Part shown: piece by piece, positions 50,200-61,231 of the stretch
Layout: each line of letters begins with the position of its first letter
Numbering within the stretch: the first letter of the stretch is position 1
Source of the DNA: Macrobrachium rosenbergii
Taxonomy: Eukaryota > Arthropoda > Malacostraca > Decapoda > Palaemonidae
Direction: 5' to 3'
DNA length: 64,000 nucleotides
Assembly: GCF_040412425.1 (NCBI RefSeq)
Contig: NC_089783.1
Coordinates: forward strand, 42,541,625-42,605,624
Translations under genes and position numbers: made by a program
Notes under the pieces: model-generated
What the model was told of the DNA's origin: nothing
What the model saw: the letters and a program-made list of their open reading frames with translations, nothing else
The model's database searches: none

Positions 50200-50639
50200 G
50201 TATTGTATCTTATTTCATTGTACAGTGTTTATTTCTCACACATTTTGTTTAATGTTACCATATTTGCTTCCACTTATTTTCCTGTAGGGTCATCACCTGG
50301 CAATAGCCTTTCCTGTTAAATTTTATAGCATTTTCTTTTTCATAACATTCTCGGTTTTGCCATACACTGAATGACTTTAAACTACCGTGCAAATCAAGGT
50401 TGTTGTTGTATAATATGAAATTCATAGAAGATTCAGTTTTGTTTATGCTTTATTTCGAAGTTTTGTTAAGGAAAGGAAAAGAACTTCATAGAACAGAACA
50501 TTTGATTTACAGTTGAAGAGAACAATGGATTTCCATTAGAATTATATTGTGCGTGAACCACAGCTGTGTTTTCATGGTTTTAATAATTTCTCGAAACCTT
50601 GAATTTGTCTTTTGCCGTACGAGGCTGTGTAAGTTCTTC
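50200..50639. other. Unique sequence, nothing recognised
   Basis: No feature could be supported. Confidence 0.5.
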
Positions 50640-50918
50640 ATTGGAAGGGTGGGTAGAGCTCTCGGCTAGCACGCTGTTGGCCCAGCGTTCGACTCTCCGA
50701 CTGGCCAATGAAGAATTAGAGAAATTTATTTCTGGTGATAGAAATTCATTTCTCGTGATAATGTGGTTCGGATTCAACAATAAGCTGTAGGTCCCGTTGC
50801 TAGGTAACCAGTTGGCTCTTAGCCACGTAAAATAAATCTAATCCTTCGGGCCAGCCCTAGGAGAGCTGTTAATCAGCTCAGTGGTCTGGTTAAACTAAGA
50901 TATACTTCACTTTTTTTT
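50640..50918 (+). mobile_element. tRNA-derived SINE, copy 2 (full length)
   Basis: The tRNA-like head has an A-box-like GGTAGAGCTCTCGGCTAGC at 50652 and a B-box-like GCGTTCGACTCTCC at 50685. ATTCTTCATTGG-type and CCAATGAAGAAT sequences around the head pair like an acceptor stem. The body and 3' end are shared with the 36.67 kb copy. It ends ATATACTTCAC then T9. Confidence 0.85.
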
Positions 50919-50929
50919 TGTACGAGGCT

Positions 50930-52138
<1,209 letters not shown>

Positions 52139-52404
52139 ATATGTATATCTATATCTGTATCTATCTTCCTTGTTTATTTTTGCCTGTCTGTCTGTTTTAT
52201 TATTTACTGGAGGGCCTCTTATTAACCCTCATTTGATCCATCAGGTACGAATTCCGGTGATAGTTCTTTTAAGGCAGTATTCTTATCCTTATAATAATTT
52301 ACAACTTGAGAGATGTAGAGAAAGAAAAGGAAAACTAATGAAAATATTCACGAAAGATGAGTGACGGTTTTCCTGGAGCCACAGTAGGTTTCATTAAGCC
52401 AGTT

Positions 52405-52776
52405 TTTTAGTTTGCTGTAAAAGAAAACTATGGTGCCGGCTTTGTCTGTCCGCCCTCGGATCTTAAAAGCTACTGAGGCTAGAGGGCTGGAAATTGGTAT
52501 GTTGATCATCCACCCTCCAGTCATCAAACATACCAAATTGCAGCTTTCTAGCCTCAGTAGTTTTTATTTTATTTAAGATTAAAGTTAACTGTAACTGTGC
52601 GTCTGACAACGATATAGGACAGGCCACCACCGGACCATGGTTAAAGTTTCATGGGCCGCGGCTCATACAGCATTATACCAAGACCACCGAAAGATTGATC
52701 TGTTTTCGATGGCCTTGATTATACGCTGTACAGAAACTTCGATTGTACCGAAGAAACCTCGGCTCTTCTTTTACTC
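52405..52776 (+). mobile_element. Four-hairpin repeat family, copy 7
   Basis: All four hairpins are visible, though IV is eroded (GTACCGAAGAAACCTCGGCTC). It lacks one CCGCACTTTTTCTGT segment near the 5' end. Confidence 0.88.
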
Positions 52777-52779
52777 TTT

Positions 52780-53148
52780 TTTTTCATTATACAAAAGGTT
52801 CGTGATATTAGATGAAATATTTCATTCCCTATATTAGCCTAATCAGAGAAATCAATTTAAAAGGTGTCGGATTAGCGGCGTCGTATTCACGCATTGTGAC
52901 CGTAGAGTTTTATATACGTATATATGGTCATCTCATTCCTTTGTAGTTTATCAGTCCCCTTTTGATAATTCATGCTGTACTTCCTTAGTGAATATTGGAA
53001 ATATTCAGTGTCTTGATTGATTTTATAGGATTAATAAGAGTTATTCCTGAATTCCCACCTATAACCCTACATACTCCAAAGTGGTTCAGCAACCAACTTT
53101 TTATGTAGACGCGTTCCCTGAAAGTAGTAAATTTAATGAATTTTCATC

Positions 53149-53150
<2 letters not shown>
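52780..53150. other. Unique sequence, nothing recognised
   Basis: No feature could be supported. Confidence 0.5.

Positions 53151-53151
<1 letters not shown>

Positions 53152-53225
<74 letters not shown>
53152..53225. repeat. (CT)n microsatellite
   Basis: About 36 CT units. Confidence 0.97.
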
Positions 53226-53229
<4 letters not shown>

Positions 53230-53653
53230 TAAACGATTACAGGACTTTCTGCTGTAAGGATGATGTGTTTACACTTCTTTATCTGTTGTTACTTAGCAGT
53301 GAATTTTTAGGTTGATTTGTAATACATCGATTTACCTTTTATTTAATGATACCCGAACTTGGATAGAATAATTGAAGTTTGTGTTTTTTTAACTTAACGG
53401 TTTTTTTTTGTGAATGCCCAAACTGAAATACAGCGAAGATTCTTGTAAGTTTAGTATTTCATTGCTTGCGTCATGTGAAAGAATGGAAATTATAAAAAAA
53501 AAAAGTCGTTGAGCGCATGCCAGGGAGAAGTAGGCTACTGGATGATTGTATATTATTAGAATTATATTTCATCCATCACACTTGCATGATCGACAATTTT
53601 AAGTGAAAAATGAAAGTTAGTAAGTCATCGCAACGAGATGTGGACACGAAAGC

Positions 53654-53654
<1 letters not shown>
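53226..53654. other. Unique sequence, nothing recognised
   Basis: No feature could be supported. Confidence 0.5.

Positions 53655-53655
<1 letters not shown>

Positions 53656-53725
<70 letters not shown>
53656..53725. repeat. (GA)n microsatellite
   Basis: About 35 GA units. Confidence 0.97.
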
Positions 53726-53728
<3 letters not shown>

Positions 53729-53947
53729 GTTTTATTCTTTAAGAATTCCTAATATGTTAGTAATTTTAGCTGTATCATGTAAGGAAAGGTGGTTTCATAT
53801 GCAATTTTTGCATTTTATAATTTTCATTACTCTAGTAGGTTCCGTGATAATAAAGAACATCGGTGGTAATGGAATTAGTGTACACGAATATTCTGAACAC
53901 GGATTTAATTTTTCTGTTAACTTTTGCATGATATATGATATAAATTT

Positions 53948-53992
53948 CCCAATATATACATATAATATATATATATAATATACATATAATAT

Positions 53993-54026
<34 letters not shown>

Positions 54027-54082
54027 CAGGGAAATTTATATATGTATATAAAATATATACATATGTGTATATATATATTTTG

Positions 54083-54119
<37 letters not shown>

Positions 54120-54125
54120 AGTATA

Positions 54126-54195
<70 letters not shown>
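53948..54195. repeat. Interrupted (TA)n arrays
   Basis: AT mosaic with a GGGAAATTTATATATGTATA segment, ending in about 33 pure TA units that touch the PLE terminus. Confidence 0.95.
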
Positions 54196-54198
<3 letters not shown>

Positions 54199-55431
54199 CT
54201 AACAGGACGTCATTGAAACTGGATAGTATCTAGCGGAGATATTTATTCAATAAAAATTACAAGCTTTCCAGGACTAATCAAGTTCACATTAGAAGAAGAG
54301 AAGGAGGGAGAAATCCCTTTCTTGGACCTACTGGTAAAGAGGGAAGGGGGTAGTTTAAAATTTAAGGTACACAGGAAGAAGACACACACCAGTTCACACA
54401 TACATATGTACTCCAATTATAGGAAAGAGACTAAAATGGGGCTAATGACAGGGATTAGCCATCAGGGCTAAGAGGATTTGCAGTCCCGAATTCTTGGATG
54501 AAGAACTGGAATACCTGAGGGAAAGTTTTAGGAGATTAGGATACCCTAAGTATTGGTGGGCACGGGCACACATTAAGGCAAGGAAAAACTATTTTGGGGA
54601 GAGGGAAGGGACAGAAAAGGAACATTGGAAAGGGAAGAAAATAATTACTGGCCCGGGTCAATAACACTATCACAACCATCAACAAGAAGGTAGATAATTT
54701 CAAATTGATAGGTAGTTATAGAAACACCATTAGGAATAAAATAGTTAGAAACAAAAAGTTGGTAGAGGTGGGGAAGAGGTAAGAGGTGGGTATACATGGC
54801 AGCGTGTCTAGACTGTGAAGAGCGTTACTTCGGAGAAAGCGGCAAATCCTGCAAAGAACGAGGCAAACAACACTTACAAAACATAAGATACTATAATCAG
54901 ACGTCGGCAGTCGGCAAGCACTGTTGGGAAAAAGACCACAAAATAGACTGGGAAAATATGAATATTTTTTACAAGAACACCAACAAAAAACGTTCTGACT
55001 AATTGTAGACAATGCCTTCGTAACATGCGCAAACAATAATATGGCAGGCAACACCGGAAATGGGTTTGAAGACAGCCTTTCAAGAAAAATCGTATATTCT
55101 ACAATAGAAAAGAAACGCAAATACACAAGAAACCAGATGGAAAATTTATACCTTGAAAGAACCGCGGGCAGAGGAAGGTCAAGGTCACGAAGGCAGGGCC
55201 ACACAGAGGACGGAGGATAATTGCAGGAACAGGGGTTCAACCAAATCCCCCCCCCCCTCCTTTAAATACGGTTGGACTACGTGTCCGGTAATTCAATGGA
55301 TACTTGACAATGAGAACTGTTAGTGAAGGCTTGTCATTTTTATTGAATAAAAATCTCCGCTAGATACCATCCAGTTTCAATGAAGTCCTAGTAATTGTAT
55401 TAATGCACAGATAATTGTGTAAGTGATAAAG

Positions 55432-55433
<2 letters not shown>
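54196..55433 (+). mobile_element. Penelope-like element, 5'-deleted, with inverted termini
   Basis: The left terminus 54196-54283 (TTTACTAACAGGACGTCATT, GAAACTGGATAGTATCTAGC) is the inverted complement of the right terminus, about 55331-55433 (GCTAGATACCATCCAGTTTC, AATGAAGTCCTAGTAATTG). The right terminus is about 45 bp longer and ends exactly at a (TA)n array. The left one starts exactly at another (TA)n array. Between them is only the distal part of a PLE ORF. The same terminus occurs alone at 516. Confidence 0.82.
54285..55220 (+). pseudogene. PLE ORF 3' half: RT thumb, linker and GIY-YIG endonuclease (broken)
   Basis: It begins in the late RT region: FTLEEEKEGEIPFLDLLVKR (54285 onward, the PFLD.LV.R motif), then KFKVHRKKTHTSSHTY (the VYRKPTHT motif). 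After frameshifts at about 54460-54620 comes the GIY-YIG domain at 54780-55000: GVYMAACLDCEERYFGESGK, then an SCKERGKQHLQN segment carrying the conserved Arg, then VGKHCWEKDHKIDWENMN. A one-base frame change near 55000 leads into LIVDNAFVTCANNNMAGNTG, and the frame runs on to a stop at 55218-55220 through a basic RGRSRSRRQG tail. The catalytic YxDD half of the RT is absent, so the copy cannot encode a complete enzyme. It is less decayed than the PLE at 26-28 kb and belongs to a different subfamily. Confidence 0.82.
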
Positions 55434-55601
<168 letters not shown>

Positions 55602-55805
55602 CTGTTATATTACAGACATTTAACACAGACATGTTGTGTCATCTCTAATATCATGCCACAAATAACGTTTAATATCAAATCCACTATATATATCGGGAAT
55701 AACTTACACTCAAGATGAACTAATTGCTTCTGTGCTAGCAAGGATTCAAATTATGGGCTGTTTACAAACAGCGATAGACTGAGACTTCTCGGTTACATAT
55801 ACACA

Positions 55806-55808
55806 TAT

Positions 55809-55865
<57 letters not shown>
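55806..55865. repeat. (TA)n microsatellite
   Basis: About 25 TA units with flanking ATACATACA words. Confidence 0.93.
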
Positions 55866-55917
55866 CAATATATATATTTATTTATTTACATACATACACA
55901 CATATGCGTGCACACAG

Positions 55918-56450
55918 AATGAAAGGAATGGTGTCCAAAGTGAGATTAAATGAGCCTGGAGTGGGTAATGTGTGTAACGCAATGTTGATTGGAGATAGTG
56001 AGACAATACTCTACCGACTAGTGAGAGTAAAATTTTTTTAAAGGGAGAAAGTTGAAAGTGAATATGAGCAAAAATAAGTTTGAGATTAAATGGAAACCAT
56101 GAAAATGAACCACGGATTATTCATTTGGATTTTGAAAGAATATAAGCAGTATTTGAGAGTGAATGTGATATATGTTAAAGGTGGGAAGAGAGAAGCATTA
56201 GGTCAGAAATTTGGAAGAAAGAATGGTGTCTGTGAAAACTAAGGTATGTACGTATGGCGGGGCTGTTGAACCAAATCTCCTTTACTGAAGTGAAATGATG
56301 TTAAATGCAAATAAAAAAGGATGTTTTTTTGTACATTGTTTGCTTCATAACTTCAGAGTGGAAAAGATTGAAAGAGTGAGAATGTGGAGATACGGCATGT
56401 AAATGGTAAACAGATTAGTGTATGTGAAAATATAAGTCAAACCGTTTGAG
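55918..56450 (+). pseudogene. Decayed LINE reverse transcriptase (copy 3)
   Basis: Broken + strand frames show LIGDSETILY (the DD region position), RKLKVNMSKNKFEIKW (the GLKVNxxKSKxM motif) and KVCTYGGAVEPNLLYxSEM (the VxxPTLLYGSE motif, about 56245-56300). The 3' part (TGATGTTAAATGCAAATAAA and onward) resembles the 8.86 kb copy. Many stops. Confidence 0.68.
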
Positions 56451-56770
56451 ATGAGGCTAACACTTCAAGAAGCGCAAGGTAGATTTACGAAGTCAATAAA
56501 CAATTCAAAAGTAAAATTAAACAAAAGCATTACTAAAAACAAATAAAGAACGGATATAGGAACAATAATTACAATTAACCACTTAATAACTGCAATAAAC
56601 AAAAGAATCGTTAGCCGCCGGATAATGAATTCAAAAGACTTAGCTGTACCTAGTTTGGAAGCTAACATTTCCAAGGATTACATAGAGGAAAAATAAGAAG
56701 TAATTTCCTAAGATATGTACCGTGCAAATGGCAGTCAACAGAATACATAATGATGATAATACAGATAATA
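56451..56770. other. Unique sequence, nothing recognised
   Basis: No feature could be supported. Confidence 0.5.
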
Positions 56771-56883
<113 letters not shown>

Positions 56884-56929
56884 ACCACATAAAGTAAAAT
56901 TCATCATGGAATGCAGTTTATATTCTGTT

Positions 56930-56972
56930 CCTTTTTATTAGACGTACGCTTACTGTACATCTAATAAAAAGG
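56930..56972. repeat. 18-bp inverted repeat
   Basis: CCTTTTTATTAGACGTAC (56930-56947) pairs with GTACATCTAATAAAAAGG (56955-56972), one mismatch, 7-nt loop, 51 bp from the TA array. Confidence 0.85.
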
Positions 56973-56984
56973 GCTAATAATGCG

Positions 56985-57670
56985 GTTCATTTTCATAATT
57001 GAAGTTTCTCCCGTCCTCTCCTAAGTTTTTCCCCTGTTGGGGGGGTCTGTGTTTGCTTCTTTGCCGTCTAATTTTCCTGTTTTTTTTTCGTTCTGTTATT
57101 TTAGAGGAGATTGTAGAACTTAATCTCTGTAATTAGTAGAATAGAATACCGGGTGATTAATTAATGTCGTGCATGATATTTAGTAGGATAATATTACCTG
57201 CGATTAATTATCGTCTTACATGATGTAAGAGTCGGATAATTGCTATCGGCCGTAGTCTGCTCATAAATATTGGTAATTGGTCCAGAATTCTTTCGGTGTT
57301 TTATCGTTAGAGAATGATAGATATTATGCTGATTGTGGTTGTCAATGTAAAGGTTTCTTATCAATATGCAGTTTCATCTTTAATAATCAAGTGTTCCGGT
57401 TTGAAAAGCTATTGATTTGGTCCCAATTTTCTGTCAGATTTCTCCAAGGATCTGACAGTTGGAAACGAAGTTTTGAAAAAAAAAAAAAAACTGGATTTAG
57501 TTACGTGGCGAATTTTGTCATCTTATAAAGAGGGAAATAGTTGCTGAAGCTCATGTTTTTTTTTTTTTTTTTCACACAGTACAGGTGTATTCTGTAAACA
57601 CCAAATAGCGGTAGCTATCGTGCAGTAGGTTTCGTTGATAGGACATGCACCAAGTATTAACTCATTACAA
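56985..57670. other. Unique sequence, nothing recognised
   Basis: An 83-codon frame (57277-57528) matches nothing known to me. Poly-A and poly-T runs lie at 57476-57490 and 57557-57571. Confidence 0.45.
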
Positions 57671-57673
57671 CGA

Positions 57674-57676
<3 letters not shown>

Positions 57677-57742
<66 letters not shown>
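57677..57742. repeat. (CT)n microsatellite
   Basis: About 33 CT units. Confidence 0.97.
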
Positions 57743-57744
<2 letters not shown>

Positions 57745-58211
57745 AAACATGGGTCATTTGGTTCCACATATTTCACTTTTTCCTATTGAAACCTGTACAG
57801 TAATGAACTATAATTTCAGATGCCTATTATCTTAGCCATAAAAAGTAAGACTTTTTGTTAGGGCAAAAACAGTGAAAAGACGAAAATAGATTGTAAAATC
57901 CATATGGATTTTTCACATTGATCAAGACATAGAGGATTAACCTCATGCGATGTTAATGTTCGCTGTGCATGCCTGACTTTCTTTGGAAGTCTCTGCCATA
58001 ATTGTTAAAAAAAAAAACTCTGGGTATTACGATTGTATTTAATCCCTTCATGTGAGATTAGGAGATGAAAATAATTAAATCGGACATTTAGTTATCATTA
58101 ATTGCCAGCATTAATCAGTGTTATATAGCCTGAATATTTAGCAGTCGGGTTTAGACGTCAGACTTATTGACGTGATTTTTCACGCTTGCAATTATCAGTA
58201 TTAGCTCTTGA

Positions 58212-58215
<4 letters not shown>

Positions 58216-58284
<69 letters not shown>
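58216..58284. repeat. (GA)n microsatellite
   Basis: About 34 GA units. Confidence 0.97.
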
Positions 58285-58287
<3 letters not shown>

Positions 58288-60121
58288 CAGCCTCGATATT
58301 TCCCCTTGGTCATTATTGATTTAATATTGTTCGTAGGAAGGAGGACCTCTTTCACGCAAGTGTCATTGAGCATAATTTCGGCTACATTGGAAATGATTTT
58401 TATTTATTTTAACATTTTTCTGATGACTCACTTTTTTCGGGACAGAGATTAAATATGAGCTTTCCAATAGTTATCAGGAATTTTTACTTTTAACTGTATG
58501 AAACATTTAGGAATTACAAGGGGGATGTTATACTGTTTCATTTTAAAATTATATCTCAACAAACATCTCACACGTCTCGAAGTCTCTGGATGTTTTATAC
58601 TGTATAATTATACTAAGTATATTAAAATGGTCCTTCAAAGAAGACATCGTGCTTAATGGGTGTGGGCCAATTTTAAGCACTACTAGAAGGCAGTAGAGCT
58701 GAATGTATCTTCTCGACTGTTAGTGTTTGACTTGAATGTCGGGAATTCTCTGTTGCAGCCGTTTTGACCTCCTGAGGGTTGGATGGATATCCGAATAGCT
58801 TGGTTCACCAGGTGCCTCCTCTTATGAGGTGCTGTCGAATTCAGAATTCTTGTTGCCAGTGTATGCAATCACTGGTAAAATTGGTTATAGAAACGCGTCC
58901 TCTGTAAGTTCTGTGCTCATGCCCTACCACGATAGGATGAGACGTTAACGCCCTGTAATGATCGTTATAATATCTACAATTAAAAGACAAAACTCCCGGT
59001 TCTATCTGTAACCTCACGGTTGATTATTAGACATCTTATGTTTAAACTTTGTCTCGAAGAGTAGAATCGTCAGGAAAATTGATGTGCGTTAGTAGATGAA
59101 TTCGCTGAGGTAGCTTTGATGTAAGAGGATGTTGTCAACTGTTATTATTATTATTTTAACAAGACCACTGTTTCACAGCTATAACTATAATAGGACTGAT
59201 TTACTGCGAAACAGAGTTGGATTAAAGATATTAGAGAAAAAAAAGGCAATCAATATTACGCCATCGCGTATCTTTCACCCTTCACCCACCTTCGACTCAG
59301 AATTGGAGTGGACTTCATTCATGAATCTCTCTCGTCGGAATGTGATCGTGACTGTGACTATTATTTGATAATTTGGCCTAATTTTCGTCAAAGCTAAAAA
59401 TACCAAGATTACTTTCTTTTTCTTTTTATTTTTTGAAATGACTGGTGGCATTATGTGGGTCAAAGCAAGAAAAGATCTGGTCATCCAGACGAGAAAGACA
59501 GAGAGACGAAAAGAAAGTAAAGAAAGACGAGATGGAAGTGCAGATAAAAGAAGAGGGCGCATTAAATTTATTTTTGTCTCTATACCCGTCAAGGGAAAAT
59601 TGCATGAACAGTTAACTGAGTTGATGCTAGACTTTGACGTGACAATACTTGGGGATGTCGAATGTGACTGCTATTACAGCTGCCTACAATACAATGGTTA
59701 CCGTTTTTATTTGATTTTATTTTATAAAAAAAAAAGAACTTTTGAATCAAGGAAGTTTCGACTGCTGTCTCACGAGGGTAACCGTCCGTAAGGTTATGAT
59801 CACCAATTCTATTTGCAGGAAATAAAAGTTTAGGTCACTGTGAAACTCTTACCCCGAACGGGTGCTTGACACGCTGGTTTGGACGATCGATCCCGCCCTC
59901 CGGTATGAAACACGAAAATGACAGAGCCTCCAAATGAGAGGGAGGCCGAGGGATAGCATTAGAAAAATAATAAAAAAAAAGACGCCTGTCTCTTGCTCAG
60001 ATATCCGTCATTTGAGTGTATTTGTTTTTTGTGCTTGATTTTTCTTTTGTAGTGACAAGCCACTATTCTTAGTCTAGTGTGGCGCCTGAAGGTAACAAGT
60101 AATAGTCCCGTTCATCCCTAA

Positions 60122-60124
<3 letters not shown>
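58285..60124. other. Unique sequence, nothing recognised
   Basis: A 117-codon frame (59438-59791) has a Lys/Arg-rich start (RKTERRKESKERRDGSADKR) and no recognised domain. There is no paired splice context. Confidence 0.4.

Positions 60125-60190
<66 letters not shown>
60125..60190. repeat. (CT)n microsatellite
   Basis: About 33 CT units. Confidence 0.97.
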
Positions 60191-60193
<3 letters not shown>

Positions 60194-60711
60194 TTTTATG
60201 CATTAGCCATGATTTTTACAGAATAATGGCGGTCCTATATTGAAAACTTAACTTGCCTAATGGAAGTAGTGAATTAAGCGGTAAATTGTGAATTACATAG
60301 TAGATAATATCTGTCATATCATCTTTCGTTAAGTTATATTCCTTCACATGTGCATGCTCAGTGCCTAGCGTAGTATTTTTATATGAAAAGCGACGGTAAT
60401 GGTAAATTATTTTCCAGTGCTTGAGAATTACTCTTGAGGAATCAGTGTAGGTTTTCGCTATAGTGGCGAGGGGCTGTAGACTTAGTGTTTCATAATAATT
60501 ATTATGAAAATAAATTTGAATTTATCGTAGGTAAAGCTCTATATTGACCCAATTTTCCAAACATGTGCTGCACCTGAGTGTTAGTAGGACCCGACTCTTA
60601 ATTACTGGCCGGGTAATTGCGTGGTCATAAATTGGGCGGAGATGTACAGGTCCTTCACTGTGACTTTAAAAATGACCTTTAATCGGTGCCTTGGTCGTGT
60701 TTAAGCTCCAC

Positions 60712-60735
60712 AAGAGAGAGAGAGAGAGAGAGAGA
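60712..60735. repeat. (GA)n microsatellite
   Basis: 12 GA units, followed by a poly-G run at 60743-60751. Confidence 0.93.
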
Positions 60736-60831
60736 GTGACAGGGGGGGGGGGAGGGTTGGCGTTCTGATGTCACCCACTTTCCTTCTTGTCAGAAACAGT
60801 TATGTCGAAAAAATGTTGCTTGTCGAATCCT

Positions 60832-61231
60832 TTTTAGTTTTCTGTAAAAGAAAACTGTTGTGCCGGTTTTGTCTGTCCGTCCGCACTTTTTCTGTCAGCC
60901 CTCAGATCTTAGAAGCTATGAGGCTAGAGGGCTGCAAATTGGTACGTTGATCACCCACCCTCCAATCATCAAACATACCAAATTGCAGTCCTCTATCCTC
61001 AGTAGTTTTTATTCTAAGGTTAAAGTTAGCCATAATCGTGCGTCTGGCAACGAGATACGACAGGGCACCACCGGGCCTTGGTTAAAACTTCATGGGCCGC
61101 GGCTCATACAGCATTATACCGAGACCACCGAAAGATAGATACACTTTCGGTGGCCTTGATTATACGCTGTAGCGGCTGTACAGAAAACTCGATTGAGCAG
61201 GAAAAACTTCGGCGTATTTTTTACTTGTTCA
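60832..61231 (+). mobile_element. Four-hairpin repeat family, copy 8 (near full length)
   Basis: Hairpins I-III are well kept: GTTTTCT/AGAAAAC at 60837, central arms 60912-61003, and GACCACCGAAAGATAG against CTTTCGGTGGCC at 61123-61154. IV is eroded (GAGCAGGAAAAACTTCGGCG). It ends ATTTTTTACTTGTTCA. Confidence 0.9.

Noticed and set aside
54716..55240. 174-codon minus-strand open frame
   Set aside because: It is the antisense of the GIY-YIG part of the Penelope-like element; the sense strand carries the recognisable motifs.
59438..59791. 117-codon + frame with Lys/Arg-rich start
   Set aside because: No recognised domain, and composition matches the surrounding A/G-rich DNA.
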